Shown here in pieces: positions 37,893-49,837 of a stretch of DNA of 64,000 bases. The DNA comes from Amoeboaphelidium protococcarum (lineage: Eukaryota; Aphelidiomycota; Aphelidea), in assembly GCA_023515745.1 (NCBI GenBank), contig JALECJ010000254.1, forward strand, positions 1,798,001 through 1,862,000. The letters are read 5' to 3'. The translations under genes were made by a program, and so were the position numbers. The notes beneath the pieces were generated by a model, which was not told where the DNA came from, ran no database searches, and saw nothing but the letters and a program-made list of their open reading frames with translations. Numbering within the stretch: position 1 is the first letter of the stretch; each line of letters opens with the position of its first letter.

Positions 37893-38672
37893 ATGGCCGA
37901 ATAAGACGTCAAAGATTGGCTGAGCAATAGTCTGGCAAATGCTAGTACAAAGAGAGAAGTGGATACTTTGTATGGTGAAAAGATACAGCGTAAAGTGTAT
38001 AATCTGGATGAGCGACCAGCCACAATAGGAGAAATGGTTAAGCGCGCCAGTACCGATGCTTAGAAGAGGAAGAGGGATCAGTAGAAGAGACGGTCTGGAA
38101 AGGTGAAAAATTTGCCTCTATCAGCTTTCAAGATCAAAGATGGCGTCTAATATTCTGATGTGATATCTCTAAATATCCTTTGGCTGTAGTACGCGTAAGA
38201 GTAGATACGTGACTTGATGATACCCAGCGGCGTTAAAGGTTTAGATCTCCGAGGTAATGACGCGTTATTGGATAAAGTGACCAAGTTGGATCTACATGGT
38301 TGTATCCTATAAGTGTATCACTCTCGATCCAAATGCTAAATTGGGATAGAAGGAATTGTGATTTAAGATTTGGCCAATTGCTTCAAAATTGTATGTAAAT
38401 CAGATGAGACATAAAGTAATTAGGATGCTGACAACATGATGGTATAAGAAGATCTAAATCAGTCCACCACTCAAGCTGTAAAGTAACGCGATTAGAATAG
38501 TGTAAAAACTATTGGTAAATAGCACAGCATATTCAAGTTGCAGTTTAGTGTTCAGTTGGCAGATGGCTCTACTAAAGATTTAAAATTTCTCCTATTTGGC
38601 TCTCAGTTAACTGGTCGACCAAGTGAACGATTGTCCAAAAAGCTAGCTGCTCCATCCTCTTTAAATCTCTGA
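37893..38672 (+). CDS. POP4: RNase P/MRP protein subunit POP4 (Rpp29)
   Basis: 259 residues, single exon, stop UGA at 38670-38672. A subunit of the nuclear RNase P and RNase MRP ribonucleoproteins, needed for tRNA 5' maturation and pre-rRNA cleavage. The central and C-terminal part has the UPF0086 barrel: KLDLHGCILQVYHSRSKC, QIGIEGIVIQDLANCFKIV, SIFKLQFSVQL and FGSQLTGRPSERLSKKL, in the order seen in Rpp29. The helical segment SLNILWLQYAQEQIRDLM precedes it, as in eukaryotic POP4. The basic KRKRDQQKRRSGKVKNL stretch at about residue 65 is typical of the N-terminus. Several conserved Gln positions are UAA or UAG. Confidence 0.93.
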
Positions 38673-38963
38673 TTATTATGGCTTACATTGTTGGATTTTT
38701 ACTTGCATGAGTATTAATATATTTCTTACTATTTGTAATCATTCATTTATTGTTTAATTCAGTGAGCCAAGACATCTATGTTAATAGAGTGCTATTTAAG
38801 TAACTGATTGCCGCTTATGGTAATTGAGGTTACTATTTTTGGATACAATGAGATCATCCCGAAAGCTGATAGACAACCTCAATGTCCTAATTACTTCTTC
38901 TTCTTCTTCTTCCTACATAATAATTTCTAGAATAAAATATCAGTCGTAATACTTTTTGAGATA
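38673..38963. other. Spacer between POP4 and the secreted-protein gene
   Basis: About 290 bp, AT-rich, with a TTCTTC run near 38900. No gene is recognised. It should hold the POP4 3' end and the promoter of the next plus-strand gene. Confidence 0.4.
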
Positions 38964-39638
38964 ATGCAATATCTACTAGCTAGTATTGTGTCCTTGCTGG
39001 TCGCGTTCAGTCACGCTTAGTCTCCTGCTGTGTACTCGCAGAGCAACTTCTATGAGAATAACGGCAAGTGTACTGGCTAGCCTACTGTGATATCCTCCTC
39101 GCTGTATGGTCAATGTCAAATTCCAACTCTGAATGGGTAGAGTAATGTTGGTACGTCCTCATGTACTGAGTATTCTGGCATCTATCAATCTATCAAGACC
39201 AGTTGTAACACGGCTCCTCTAAATCTGACTGGTATTGTCCAGTTGTACGTGGCGAAATACTCTTGGACCTCTAGCGACAAGTGTGCAGGTAATCCTGAGC
39301 AAGTTGAGATGGTTGTCGGTGATGCCAACTGTCATCCATATTCCACTGGTACCGGTGGTGCCATCACGTAATGGCGTCTGGTGAACTGTAACGGAGGTAG
39401 ACCAATCTATTAGGTTTGTCAGGATGCTGGCTGTTCCAAGTGTGATACTGTCACGTACACATCAGATTGTCAGTCCACTTCTGCTGCTTCCTCTCTGCAG
39501 TTGCTCTGTGTCTATCCTGATAAGGCCAACAGTCCAAATGGTAACAGATTTTTAGATGATTCAGCTGCTTCTGGTGTTAGTGCCAATGTTGCAGTTGCTG
39601 GAGCAGTATCAATTCTCGCACTGGCTCTGATGAACTGA
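38964..39638 (+). CDS. Cysteine-rich secreted protein, probable GPI anchor
   Basis: 224 residues, single exon, stop UGA at 39636-39638. Signal peptide MQYLLASIVSLLVAFSHA with likely cleavage before QSPAV. About a dozen cysteines are spread through the mature part (KCTGQ, GQCQIP, SSCTEY, TSCNTA, DKCAGN, NCHPY, NCNGG, VCQDAGCSKC, DCQS, LLCVY), suggesting several disulfides. The C-terminus has small residues then a hydrophobic tail (VSANVAVAGAVSILALALMN), which fits GPI attachment. No known family. The protein is Ser/Thr/Gly-rich like other wall or surface proteins. Codon use includes TAG and TAA for Gln in conserved-looking positions such as ITQW. Confidence 0.82.
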
Positions 39639-39770
39639 TTATGATTTGAATTCAATTAGAATAAAGATAGTAGATTATGAATTAAAAATACCAGTAACGG
39701 CTCTATTATACTTTGACCTTTTCATACAGACTAGCTCAATAAGAAGACTGTAAATGTCAACTTAATATCA

Positions 39771-42700
39771 TCACTATCTAAATACGGAGGTCAGCTTCTC
39801 TTGTAAGTCTTGTATTTTGAATGGCTTGCTGAGGAAATCATTCATTCCCGCTTGTAGGCACGTGGCCTTGTCTTGCTCCGAGGCATTCGCAGTTAGTCCA
39901 ATTATCCACAAATGACTGAACCGTTCATCGCCTCTGATGCGTCTAGTCGCTTCCAAACCGTCCATAATTGGCATTTGGCAATCCATGAGCACTATGTCAG
40001 GCATAAAAGAATTTCCTTCTAGAATATCCAGTCCCTCCTGACCATTATTGGCAATCTTGACATTGGTAAACTTGAGATTCTTTAAAATATGTACAGCAAC
40101 TTTCTAATTGATTGGATTATCTTCACAAATGAGAATTCTAACAGCTTCATAGTGATTAAAGTTCACCGGAGTATCAGCATGGTCTACCAGCGGTGTGGAG
40201 CCACGCTTAGTTTTATATATTGAGGAGAGCATCTCATAGAGTGCGCGTTTTTTCACTGGACGCCTCAGGAGATGACATCCTAGGTACTAAGACTTTTCAA
40301 AATCAAGCGGCACTATGAGAACTACATCGAGGCGAGAGCAGCGCTCTTTCATTGACTTGATTACAGCGCGACACGTCTCTTCAGATTTATACTCCAAAAG
40401 AAGCAAAAGTCGATCCGAAGTACCACTACTATCTGGTGTGACAATCTTAAATCCCCAACTACTCACGTATCGGTTTATCATTCCTGACACCTCATCACAA
40501 CCGAATACAATCTCTGCAGTCACATTGTCTTCTACAGACACCAGCAAGTCATACTGCAACATTTATGGATTACCACAATTGAACCAATATTTGAACACCG
40601 ATCCCACTCCTAATGTGGATTCCACCTGAACATCACCACCCATTAAATTGCACAACTTCTTCACTATAGCCAAGCCAAGTCCAGTGCCGCCAAATGATTT
40701 AGAAATTGAAGAATCAGCCTGGGTGAAGCTGTTGAACAACTTCTTCACATTCTCCGGAGATATGCCGATTCCAGTATCCTGTACTGACACAACCATGCGT
40801 CTACTACTCTACTCTTGAGTGTTTTCATACTCAAATTCAGACTTGATCTTGATGAATCCCTTCTACGTAAACTATAAAGCATTAGAAACCAAATTGATGA
40901 TAATCTATCTCAGTCGAGTTTCATCACCCATAATAATCATGTCACGATCATGTTCATTAATTAGGCAGATATGCTTTTCATCAGACTTTTGAGCAAACAG
41001 ATCCATTGCTTTGTCCATCATCTGAGTGAAGTTGAACATACACTAATTAAGTTCTAATTTACCAGACTCAATCTTGCTGAAGTCGAGGATATCATTAATG
41101 ATAGCGAGCAGATCATTAGCGCTAGAATGCAAGATACTGACATATTCCGTCTGAGTACTATCAAGCGGAGTCCTTTACAAACACTCAGCCATACCTATAA
41201 CAGAGTTCATGGGAGTTCTAATCTCATGAGACATATTAGCCAAGAACATCGACTTGGCACTCGTGGCCCTCTCTGCCACATCTTTAGCAGCTCTTAACTC
41301 GGCAGTGCGCTGCGCAACTAAATTTTCCAAATTCCGATTGTGTTCAGCAAGTTCTTCATACAGCGAAGAGTTCACAATGGAAACTGCAGCCTGGGCGGTA
41401 ATTAAAGTCAACGCGCGGATTCTATTAGGCGTAAACGATCCCTCCATAACGTCGTTCGTGAAATATGCAACTCCTAAAGTAATACCATGGTTAATGATGG
41501 GAAAGCAGAGAATACTCTTCACATCAGGAGCTCTGACACTGACATAATTATCCATAATATTGTAATCGATGCTGAGAGTAGTGAATAGATTTGCACTAGA
41601 TTTCACGAATACCTTCTACTACTTCCTAACGGCGTCAAATAGTTCCAATGGAGCATAATCTATAGATATGAGCACTGCTTACTCTTGGCCAAAAAGCAAC
41701 TGATAGACAACATCAGATTTGGTGTTCACTTTCAAATTGCTCAGATGGAGAATCACCTATTACGCTCCACTAGTCTATAGCAAGATATTCATCAAACTTT
41801 TAATCAGCGAATCCAACTTCATCTCCGAGCCAACGGTCATTGAGGATTTCATCACAGTCTCAATGTCTAGATTCATAAAACTAGGCCCATACGAATACTG
41901 ATTCAACTGCTAAGCCTCCTCTTTCATCTACTCAGCTTTACTCTCCAAACCTTGGCCTTTAAACTTCTCGTATGCTTCAACGGCAAAAAACTTGGCCAGT
42001 CTGGGCTAATTCGTCTCCTTGTAGTACTTGCACAATGCCTCATCAATCACACCGGCAGCCTTCCGTTAACCATTGGAGTAAGCAATGGAGGAGGCCAAAT
42101 TCAGAATTCGAATATAATCCTCGCCTCTCACGCGGCAAATCTCAGCTTCAAGATGCTTATAACGGCAGGCAAAATTTGATGGACAACGTTCTGAGAGTAC
42201 TTGGATCTTGTGATAATGATCCAGCACTTTTTGGGGGATCTCAGAACCGACAGACAACAATGCGAGGATAGACAACGCGTCATAATAGTAATACAAAGAA
42301 GTGAAGAATATACCAGGAGCACCTCCAGCTGATTGGCCACACTTATGTCCTTCCTTTACAGCCTGTTCGTAGTCACCCCATACATAACACATGATCATAC
42401 GCCATAGATGAAGACAAAATTAGATAAGCCCAAAGGATTCTAGACTCTGCATCAGCTACTCATCCGAATCATTATAGAAAGAGCCAATCAATCTAGTTTT
42501 ACTATCACAGTCAACACCAATGAGACACTCTGCAGCTTACAACATAATACGAGTGTATTGAATGCCTATATAATGACCAAAAGACTCAACCACTGCGAGA
42601 TTAGGCGCACCTTTCTCCAAAATCGACTGCAAAGGTATACCACACACGATCTGAAAACCAATTTGCTCGGCTATCCCGTAACCAATATACTCAATCTGAA

Positions 42701-45146
42701 AGGTCCGCATACCAACCTAAATGGCAGTATCAAAGTGATGTAAAGAATGATTGAGATTCTCACTCCATGGCACAATGTGGGATGCAAACACCTTGTTGCA
42801 CTAACAATGCAGCGCATTCTCAGGGAATCTACTAATTGCTTTCATGCCATACGTACCAAACTGGAAACTTTTGGGCAGAGTGGATTCCTCAACTGTGATA
42901 GCCTCCAACATTCCCTGCAATACCAGCCCATATGATCCTTCCGGAGTAATGCCCTTCTAGACAGATATCATTGTCATGTTGTAGATTATGGCTGGTAAAA
43001 GTTCCGGCTAACCAAAATACACAGGTCCGATAAGACCGCAAGAGATCTTCATTGCAAGTACCACCTTCTGATCTGAGGCTATTTAGAGTTGATCCACATC
43101 CAATTCGATACCTCTGGCAGAATCTTTCAACTCTTCTTTACCGCTGTCACTAGTTGGAATACCGAATCCCAAATTCTTTAATGCTTCAAGTCCCAAAGAA
43201 ATAGCCTTGGTAGTCTCCCCTTGAGCCATGTGATACTCTATGAACAACATTTAAAATTTCGCCAAATCAATAGTATCCTTCAAATGAGCCTTAACTTCAT
43301 CTATGGCACAACCCACCGACTTGAAATTGGCAAGATAAAGATGAGATGTGATCTTGATGTAGTACATTGCTTGCATCTAAGTTTTGTGCTCCTGCCAGTC
43401 TTGTGGTGAGGAGTAACTCAACGCATTAGAAATAAAGTCAGCTGCAGATTCGTAGAGGGATAGCTCAGATGCCTTCTCAGCAGCCATCAAATTAATAAAC
43501 GCCATATTCCACCTAGAAAATCGACGATCAATTCTGAGTGCAGTCGGCTCATTATCAAAACTTTGATTCAAATGCTTTACAATGTCAAAGAGATTGAACA
43601 GCGATTTCAGCTATAAATCAATTTCACTCCTACCAAGTAAAATTGATGCAATCTTCATGTGAAGGCGCTTTTCCTCACTGCGATCATTGCACTAAAAGTA
43701 AGCAGTCTATTGTATTCTGTCATGAGAGAATAGAAGCTCTTCCGTGGACTTATTCTCAAAAAGATATCCCTGCTTCAGAGCATCATCAACACCACTCTCT
43801 AACACGGAAGGATCAATCAACTCGGATATACTCAACTGACTCAATACTTTACAGTCCACTCTATGACCAATGAAAGCACAAAGCTTCAACGAAACTCGCG
43901 TGGCCTCTTGCAGCTAAATGAAACTCTATGATAAGAAATCTACTACATTCTCACTGAGATCGCAATTGGCTATATCCTGCAAACTGCAATTCCAAGCAGT
44001 GGTCTCCCAATCGAACCACAACAGATCTCGGTGAACCATGCCTTTCAGATATTCAATAACAAAGAATGGATTACCCCTAGTCTTGGCATAAACAATACCA
44101 GAAAGATTTTCAATAATATCAGATGAAGCCACCTGTCTATGAAGAACATCTTACACTATAGAAACCACACAATTATCTGAGAGATCTTACAGTCGAATGA
44201 AGCGAATACTTAATTGATCTTTAGCTTACGCATATTTCTACTCAGCTTTACGTATAAACTCTCTCAAATGGCCATCAGGAGATACTTCATTACTCCTATA
44301 CGCGGCTACAATAATGACATTACATATTTTCTGCGGATGTGCGCTGAATGCCAGATACTCTAACAACGAAATAGTGCCATGATCACTCCACTGCAGGTCG
44401 TCCATGAAAATGATTAGAGGATACTGATCACTCGCCAGAGCTCCGACAAATTTAGCAAATGCATTCATAAAGCGCTTCTCCCTCTCCTAAGGCGACAATG
44501 ATGGGACAGACTGCAGAGGACCAAGAAGAGCAGATAACTCAGGAAACACATCAGCCAAAACCTGTCCCATACCATCCAAAGATGTGATCAATTTATCAAT
44601 TATGGTAAGAATGTACTTCGGAGGGACTGACTACTTCAGCTGGCTGACATACCTCGAGATCAGCGGACTGAAGGCTTAAATTATGGCAAGCAGCGGAGTC
44701 ATTCTATCAAACTGATCCACCTTACCTTGCACGAAAACCGGCAATTACACCGCCTCATCCCCTCCTTACTGACCATTTTGACGACCAGTCACCAACTTTT
44801 AAAATTCATAAAAGAATGAAGTCTTTCCAACACCACTGTAACCATCAAGTAACACCAATTAGACTCCTTATTGTAGATTGTCAACTTCAAGCGTCTCCAA
44901 CATTGACGAAATCAAACGCTCACGGCCATACAACCGCTACGGATAGCCAATTACGGACAAAGTATCGTACCTGCCAGCTCTCAGTGCATACACATCTTTA
45001 TAATCATCATTGCGAATGAGCATGGCTTTATAATTCCGCAGGTCTGCAATAAGACTCTTCAAGCCAGAGTATCGCTTCTTGGGATCCTTGGCGAGCATGC
45101 GCATAACCACATCGGAAAGGTACTGAGAATACAAAAGCTATCTTTC

Positions 45147-45185
<39 letters not shown>

Positions 45186-46490
45186 GTGGTGAGGCTATTG
45201 CTACTCTAACTACTTGATTAGTTCATAAGGACTCTTAAACTCTATAGCCAAATGCGTGTGTCTGACATGCAATGGGTCTTCAATCTCGTAACTTCTCATC
45301 GGACTCTCCAGGCCCTTCTTTAATTGACTAGAGTAAGGCGATGCTGCACTGCCAGAGCTACTTCTAACCGATACAATACTGGAACTCGCGTTAGTGGGGG
45401 TGTCATCCAGATGCAATTTTACCGAAGCTTACGCGACTTTATCAAACGGCATCGATCCGAGTAACAACTGATAGAACAAAATACCAAGCGCATAGATATC
45501 CTAACTAAAAGTAGCACGCGGATTATCATTAAATAGTTCAGGTGCACAATACCTGATATCGATATCTGAAGATACAGAGCTATTCACAGGCACCACATGA
45601 GAAAAATCATAAAGCTTCACCTGTATATCGAAATCCGCCGACAACTTGCATAGGATAGTGGAGAGATACAACTTACGCACTACCAAACCTTCATTATGAA
45701 GAAGTAGAATACTTTCACAGACGCGCAACATAATGTCCGCCTTTACAATATCGGAAATCTTCTTCAACTCAAACTCATCTGTAATTTCCCCACCACTAAA
45801 TATTCTGATGATATCCAGAGGTACCAATTGGCTCAGACTCTAATATCCATCCACCTATTAACCATTATATAAAAACTTGGGACTCTCAAGTACTCTACTC
45901 AATTCTTATAGATGAAGAGTCGGAGGTATGCCCTATGATAAAGTTATATTACGCGCGGCGGGTGGGAATTCGAGCGTGGGAGAAGTACGGCTGCCGTTAA
46001 ACCCCTTATGAATGGGCACTGGACTACTACTTTTTGAGGCGTACTGACTTTTGGCATTGAGATTCAGCTAACTGAATTATGAATTATCTTGTGCGTAATT
46101 TACCGGAATCAAAATCTTGAGACTAGCAGTAGATAGGCCGACTCTTTGCACCAGTCCAGATATAATTTAACATTCTTGTCGGTACGCCTCATAGGATTCG
46201 ACTTGCCTATAGCATTAGGATACAAGATCTTCTGAGAACTACTTGAAAGTACTATAATCAGTCTGCAATTTTGAGGTAGCTAAGCATACGTCACAGTCGC
46301 TATCACCAGGAAACGATCCCTACCATTATTAGATCCAGTAGAATTGATCAGGCAACACAGCAGCACTTTGGACACTAAGCTGAGATCCTTTGCAATCTCT
46401 CAGTAGATCGCCCTTGATACGACTCACCTAAGTCTCTGGCGTCTCTTACTAACTCCGTCTTGATAGTACTGTCTTTTCCACGGTAGACAT
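39771..46490 (-). CDS. Hybrid histidine kinase with pseudokinase, AAA ATPase, GAF and receiver modules
   Basis: 2,239 residues, single exon, ending UAG-UGA. Order: variable N-terminus; Ser/Thr-kinase-like domain at about 205-480 with a 13-glutamine run in an insert; AAA/STAND P-loop GYSGVGKTS (about 548) and Walker [11 protein letters not shown] (about 690); a long helical TPR-like region; GAF (about 1630-1740); HisKA with [15 protein letters not shown], phospho-His about 1755; HATPase with DTGIGIS and [10 protein letters not shown] (about 1900-1930); a degenerate receiver; and a receiver whose phospho-Asp is in LMDCQMP (about 2170). The kinase-like domain lacks the HRD aspartate ([10 protein letters not shown]) and has DFS for DFG, so it is probably a pseudokinase. 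This matches the large multi-domain hybrid kinases of fungi, which sense stress through Ypd1/Skn7/Ssk1 relays. The ATG at 46490 is the first in frame. Confidence 0.92.
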
Positions 46491-46999
46491 TTATTTACTA
46501 GTCTTTCTTTGTTGTTGTTTAAATGAGAAAACAGTCCGGTTGCTATAAAAAGTAGACGATTGCTCATTCTCTCTCTCTCGGGAAAATATTCGAGAAACGA
46601 AGATCGTCATCCTTCAAGGGCCATGCGCCACCTGAGTGTCATCATCGGATCGCCATCGACTGACTGATTCGCATCCCTATTTTGAAGTGTCTTATATATT
46701 TTAATATTTTTGTAGATGTACAATGATAGAAAACATTGCATTAAAAATGTTATGCATTGAACACTCTTTGTCTTTCTTGTAGATACTATCTTGGAGTAGA
46801 GTACTCCATAGGTGTGAATGTAGCATTGTAGTAAGATCTCATGGGTAAGTTTCAGAATCAAATCTTAGTCACTCATACCGTACTGGTCAAACAGAAAATT
46901 ATAAAAAAATTAATACCAAAAAAGTCATCATCAATCTCAAACCTTCGTCATTATCATCACTATCATTTCATCATAGGGGAAGCTTGCAAAACTACGTGA
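46491..46999. other. Spacer between the hybrid kinase and the EF-hand gene
   Basis: About 500 bp. Contains the upstream region of the kinase gene, with a CT-rich run near 46570, and the EF-hand 3' UTR. The 84-codon minus-strand frame at 46607-46861 has no recognisable content and ends in low-complexity sequence, so I do not call it. Confidence 0.4.
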
Positions 47000-47783
47000 T
47001 CACTTCTGGAACATTGCAGCACGGGCAGCCAAGCGCTACTTGGACTCCTCCTTGATGCGCTCCTTCTCTTCAGCCTCCTTACGCTCACGGTCCAGTTCAG
47101 CCTTGCGCGCATCCTGCAATTTCTTCTTCTCCTCGTACTCCTTCTTGATCTTGTCACGGTTATCGGCAGTAGTGTCCTTAGTAGCTGCAGCCTACTGCTC
47201 AAAGAACTTTGCATGTTGAGATAGACCACCCTACATTAATCAAAGATATCCAATATAGAGATATGATCAGACAGTCCATCACTGAAACAAAAAAAAAGCT
47301 TACATTGTAGATACGACCAAAGATTGGCAAATCTGCAGAATCAGGAGCCTTTCCATTCTGGTCTGGTCCACTCAGCATGGCCAGAAATTCGATAAAACTA
47401 ATTTTACCGTCCTGATCCTTGTCGATTTCCTAAATCATCTTCTTCACCTCGGTGGCAGTCTTGGTCTGCTACAGCTTCTCCATCATCTTGGTCACATCAT
47501 GAAAGTCCAAGAAATTATCAGAATCCAAATCATAAGACTACAATATACAATTGATGTTATTTTATAGCTGGAATGAGAGAATGATGATTTATACCTTAAA
47601 GTTCTTGCGAGATTAGTCTACAACTTCCTTGGACAAGTTCTTGAATCTTCCACCTTGAAAAGTGATCACATCAGAGTAACTACCTAGAGATGATAACCGT
47701 CAATGATTATGGCTGACTAAATGTATTTATCAAACTTACGCAGACTCTGGAGTCAGATTAGTAATTTCAACCTTCTTGGACAT
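47000..47783 (-). CDS. EF-hand calcium-binding protein, EFhd/AIF1-like, four exons
   Basis: 197 residues from four exons: 47783-47740, 47679-47595, 47537-47304 and 47230-47000. The introns are 60, 57 and 73 nt, with donors GTAAGT, GTATAA and GTAAGC and TAG acceptors. Joining the exons gives one continuous frame ending UGA at 47000-47002. EF-hand 1 is DLDSDNFLDFHDV (loop imperfect). EF-hand 2 has the canonical 12-residue loop DKDQDGKISFIE. Before them is a short GRFKNLS segment; after them a Lys/Glu/Arg-rich coiled coil (DKIKKEYEEKKKLQDARKAELDRERKEAEEKERIKEE). This layout is that of EFhd/swiprosin and AIF1-type proteins, which bind calcium and actin. The exact family is not certain. Confidence 0.88.
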
Positions 47784-48046
47784 TATAAGTTGACTTGCAG
47801 TTAAATTATTACAGTTTTAAAGAGATAAAAACGTTGAGTTTGGATTGTTTCAACTTTGATCGCTCTGTTCACAAGAAGACGGGCGAGAGCTGTTTCAGAG
47901 GCTCAAGGATCGCTCGTTATGATTGATTAGTGAGAGCATTTTCACCTTGACGATATAACAGTGGCTTGGAAACAACATCACCAATTTTATACATAAACTA
48001 AGAGGAATAGAATTATACAAATAACAATTATTTATTCATACACTAA

Positions 48047-49167
48047 TCATTGATTGATTGAAAATGAGTAATGAGTGGTCTGGGTGTAGTGATCTCCTTT
48101 TCTTAAAATAACTTACTTATCCCAGCCAACATCTTTGTGATTTATAGCATCAACATATCGCTGAGCTTCAAAGCAAAAGCCAGCATATTATCCATAGCCT
48201 TCAACATCATGACACGCCTTTGCCAGTCTATTCACTTTCTCGTCTAGCCAATTAGCAGTGTAGAACATAAACGCCGGCTCTGTGGTTTCGAATTGCATCT
48301 AAACTCCAGACTACGGACATTATACCGTGGCAACTTGTTATAAAAAGTCTTTTGACTTGGACGTGTCAATCGCATAACAATGATCATACCCTCTCCATTT
48401 CTGCAGATAGTTGATCTTATCTTTCAGGTTCTGCGGCTGAGATAGATCTAATGGAGTATTCAGAGTTTCAAGTATTTTACCAGTTGGTATTTGGTGATTG
48501 TCAGCATCAAACTGTAGACACTACTATGACCCGATTTTAAATATATGATTGTCGACAATATTATCCTTGCACGATCCAGATAAATTGAAATAGGAATGGT
48601 TGGTCAAATTGACGATGGTAGATTTGCCATTGAGCAGCTGCGAGTGATACTTGATGCGAAGACCATACTAATTGTTATCACTGTCGTCATAGACTTGATA
48701 TACGACTCGAGTCTACAATGTTCCAGGATAGCCCTCTTGCATGTCTTCTGATACTAGCTAAAGAGTTACTCGATCATAAGCTTAGTCTATAATCGTCCAA
48801 TATTAGTGACTGAATGCTTATTTTGGTCCCCCATGGAGAGCATTCTACCCATTGTTCACTGCCAACGTGTAATTAACACCATCCAGAGAAAACTTTCCAT
48901 AAGCTATCCTATTAGCAACGCGCCCACATATACAGCCAAAGTACGCATTGGATCCTCTATCAAAAAGGTAATCATCTGCATTATCATGGCCCAGGACCAC
49001 GTCGATAATTTCCCCATGCTTGTTGGGAACTCTTAATGATTGCAAAGTGGCTCCATAGTTAAGAAGAGTCGCCTCAATTCTACCAGCTACATGTACTTAA
49101 TTGACAGTTCAATATAGAGAAAATAATTAAAACTGGAGAGCCTACATTTTATTGTTACAGCTTACAT
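48047..49167 (-). CDS. Aldose 1-epimerase (mutarotase), two exons
   Basis: Interconverts alpha and beta anomers of glucose or galactose, feeding the Leloir pathway. 353 residues. Exon 1 is 49167-49146. A 59-nt intron (49145-49087, donor GTAGGC, acceptor TGTAG) follows, then exon 2 is 49086-48047 ending UGA. The intron is inferred: without it the frame has no ATG before a UGA, while the join gives MQAVTIKSGRIEATLLNYGATLQSL, a normal mutarotase N-terminus. Family motifs are ALHGGPKQAF, VNLTNHSYFNLSG (catalytic His) and GFCFEAQRYVDAIN (catalytic Glu). The C-terminus ends in the usual strand GDHYTQTTHYSF. The first donor, GTAGGC, is less canonical than the others. Confidence 0.9.
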
Positions 49168-49222
49168 AACGTAAATTTACTGGGTTAACTCAACAGCGTG
49201 GGAAACGACTTATTGCGGAAAA

Positions 49223-49268
49223 GCCGATTACAAAGGTTCCGTAGTTCTTTCTACAGTACGTAATCGGC
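49223..49268. other. Strong stem-loop, possible structured RNA or regulatory hairpin
   Basis: GCCGATTAC (49223-49231) pairs perfectly with GTAATCGGC (49260-49268). Between them GTAG and CTAC form an inner stem around TTCTTT. It lies 56 bp upstream of the aldose 1-epimerase start. It does not match a snRNA or tRNA I know. Confidence 0.45.
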
Positions 49269-49765
49269 GAATACGCTCTTTGATATTTCAGTGATTGACG
49301 ATTGACGTCTTGCCTGTGCTTAATAAATAGAAAACTTATAAGAGAAATTCTTATGCATTTCAATCTGTCACACCACGGTGAAAACGGAGCCTTATCATGA
49401 ACGTGAAAAATCGTGTAAATGGTTAACTATTACGAAAACGCGTTTATTAAACCAAAACACTTGGAACACTTACATTAATATAATTAAACTTATCCATGCA
49501 CGCAACTAGGTAATTATGACCAATCTTTAATGCGACTAACTATAATGAGAACTCCATTGATGGTTAAGCTCTATGTTTCAGTTCTCCTAAATTCTTGAAA
49601 CGCGACCGAGATCTCAGAAGTTTCTCCCCCACCTGAGCGCTTGAAAGCCAACAAAAAAATACAAACCAAGACTATTGTGAACAACACCCAAAGCCAGTTC
49701 ATATATAGCGAACTACGGTATTATCTACAAAAAAGCCGTTAATGCATGCGCAATGAAAAAGTAAG
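49269..49765. other. Non-coding spacer before the tRNA gene
   Basis: About 500 bp, AT-rich with short CG-rich patches. No coding frame, repeat or RNA gene is recognised beyond the hairpin at 49223-49268 and the tRNA that follows. Confidence 0.4.
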
Positions 49766-49837
49766 CGCCCGATATCGGGATCGAACCGATGACCTTTGGA
49801 TTAAAAGTCCACTGCTCTACCGCTGAGCTAATCGGGC
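49766..49837 (-). tRNA. tRNA-Lys (anticodon UUU)
   Basis: 72-nt cloverleaf read on the minus strand: acceptor GCCCGAT/ATCGGGC, D arm GCTC/GAGC, anticodon loop CTTTTAA (anticodon TTT), T arm with TTCGATC loop, discriminator G. The anticodon stem has one mismatch at its base. No intron, and no genomic CCA, as expected in a eukaryotic nucleus. Lys-UUU reads AAA and AAG. Confidence 0.95.

Noticed and set aside
46607-46861. An 84-codon minus-strand frame upstream of the hybrid kinase
   Set aside because: Low complexity, no domain, and located in the likely promoter/3' UTR between two real genes.
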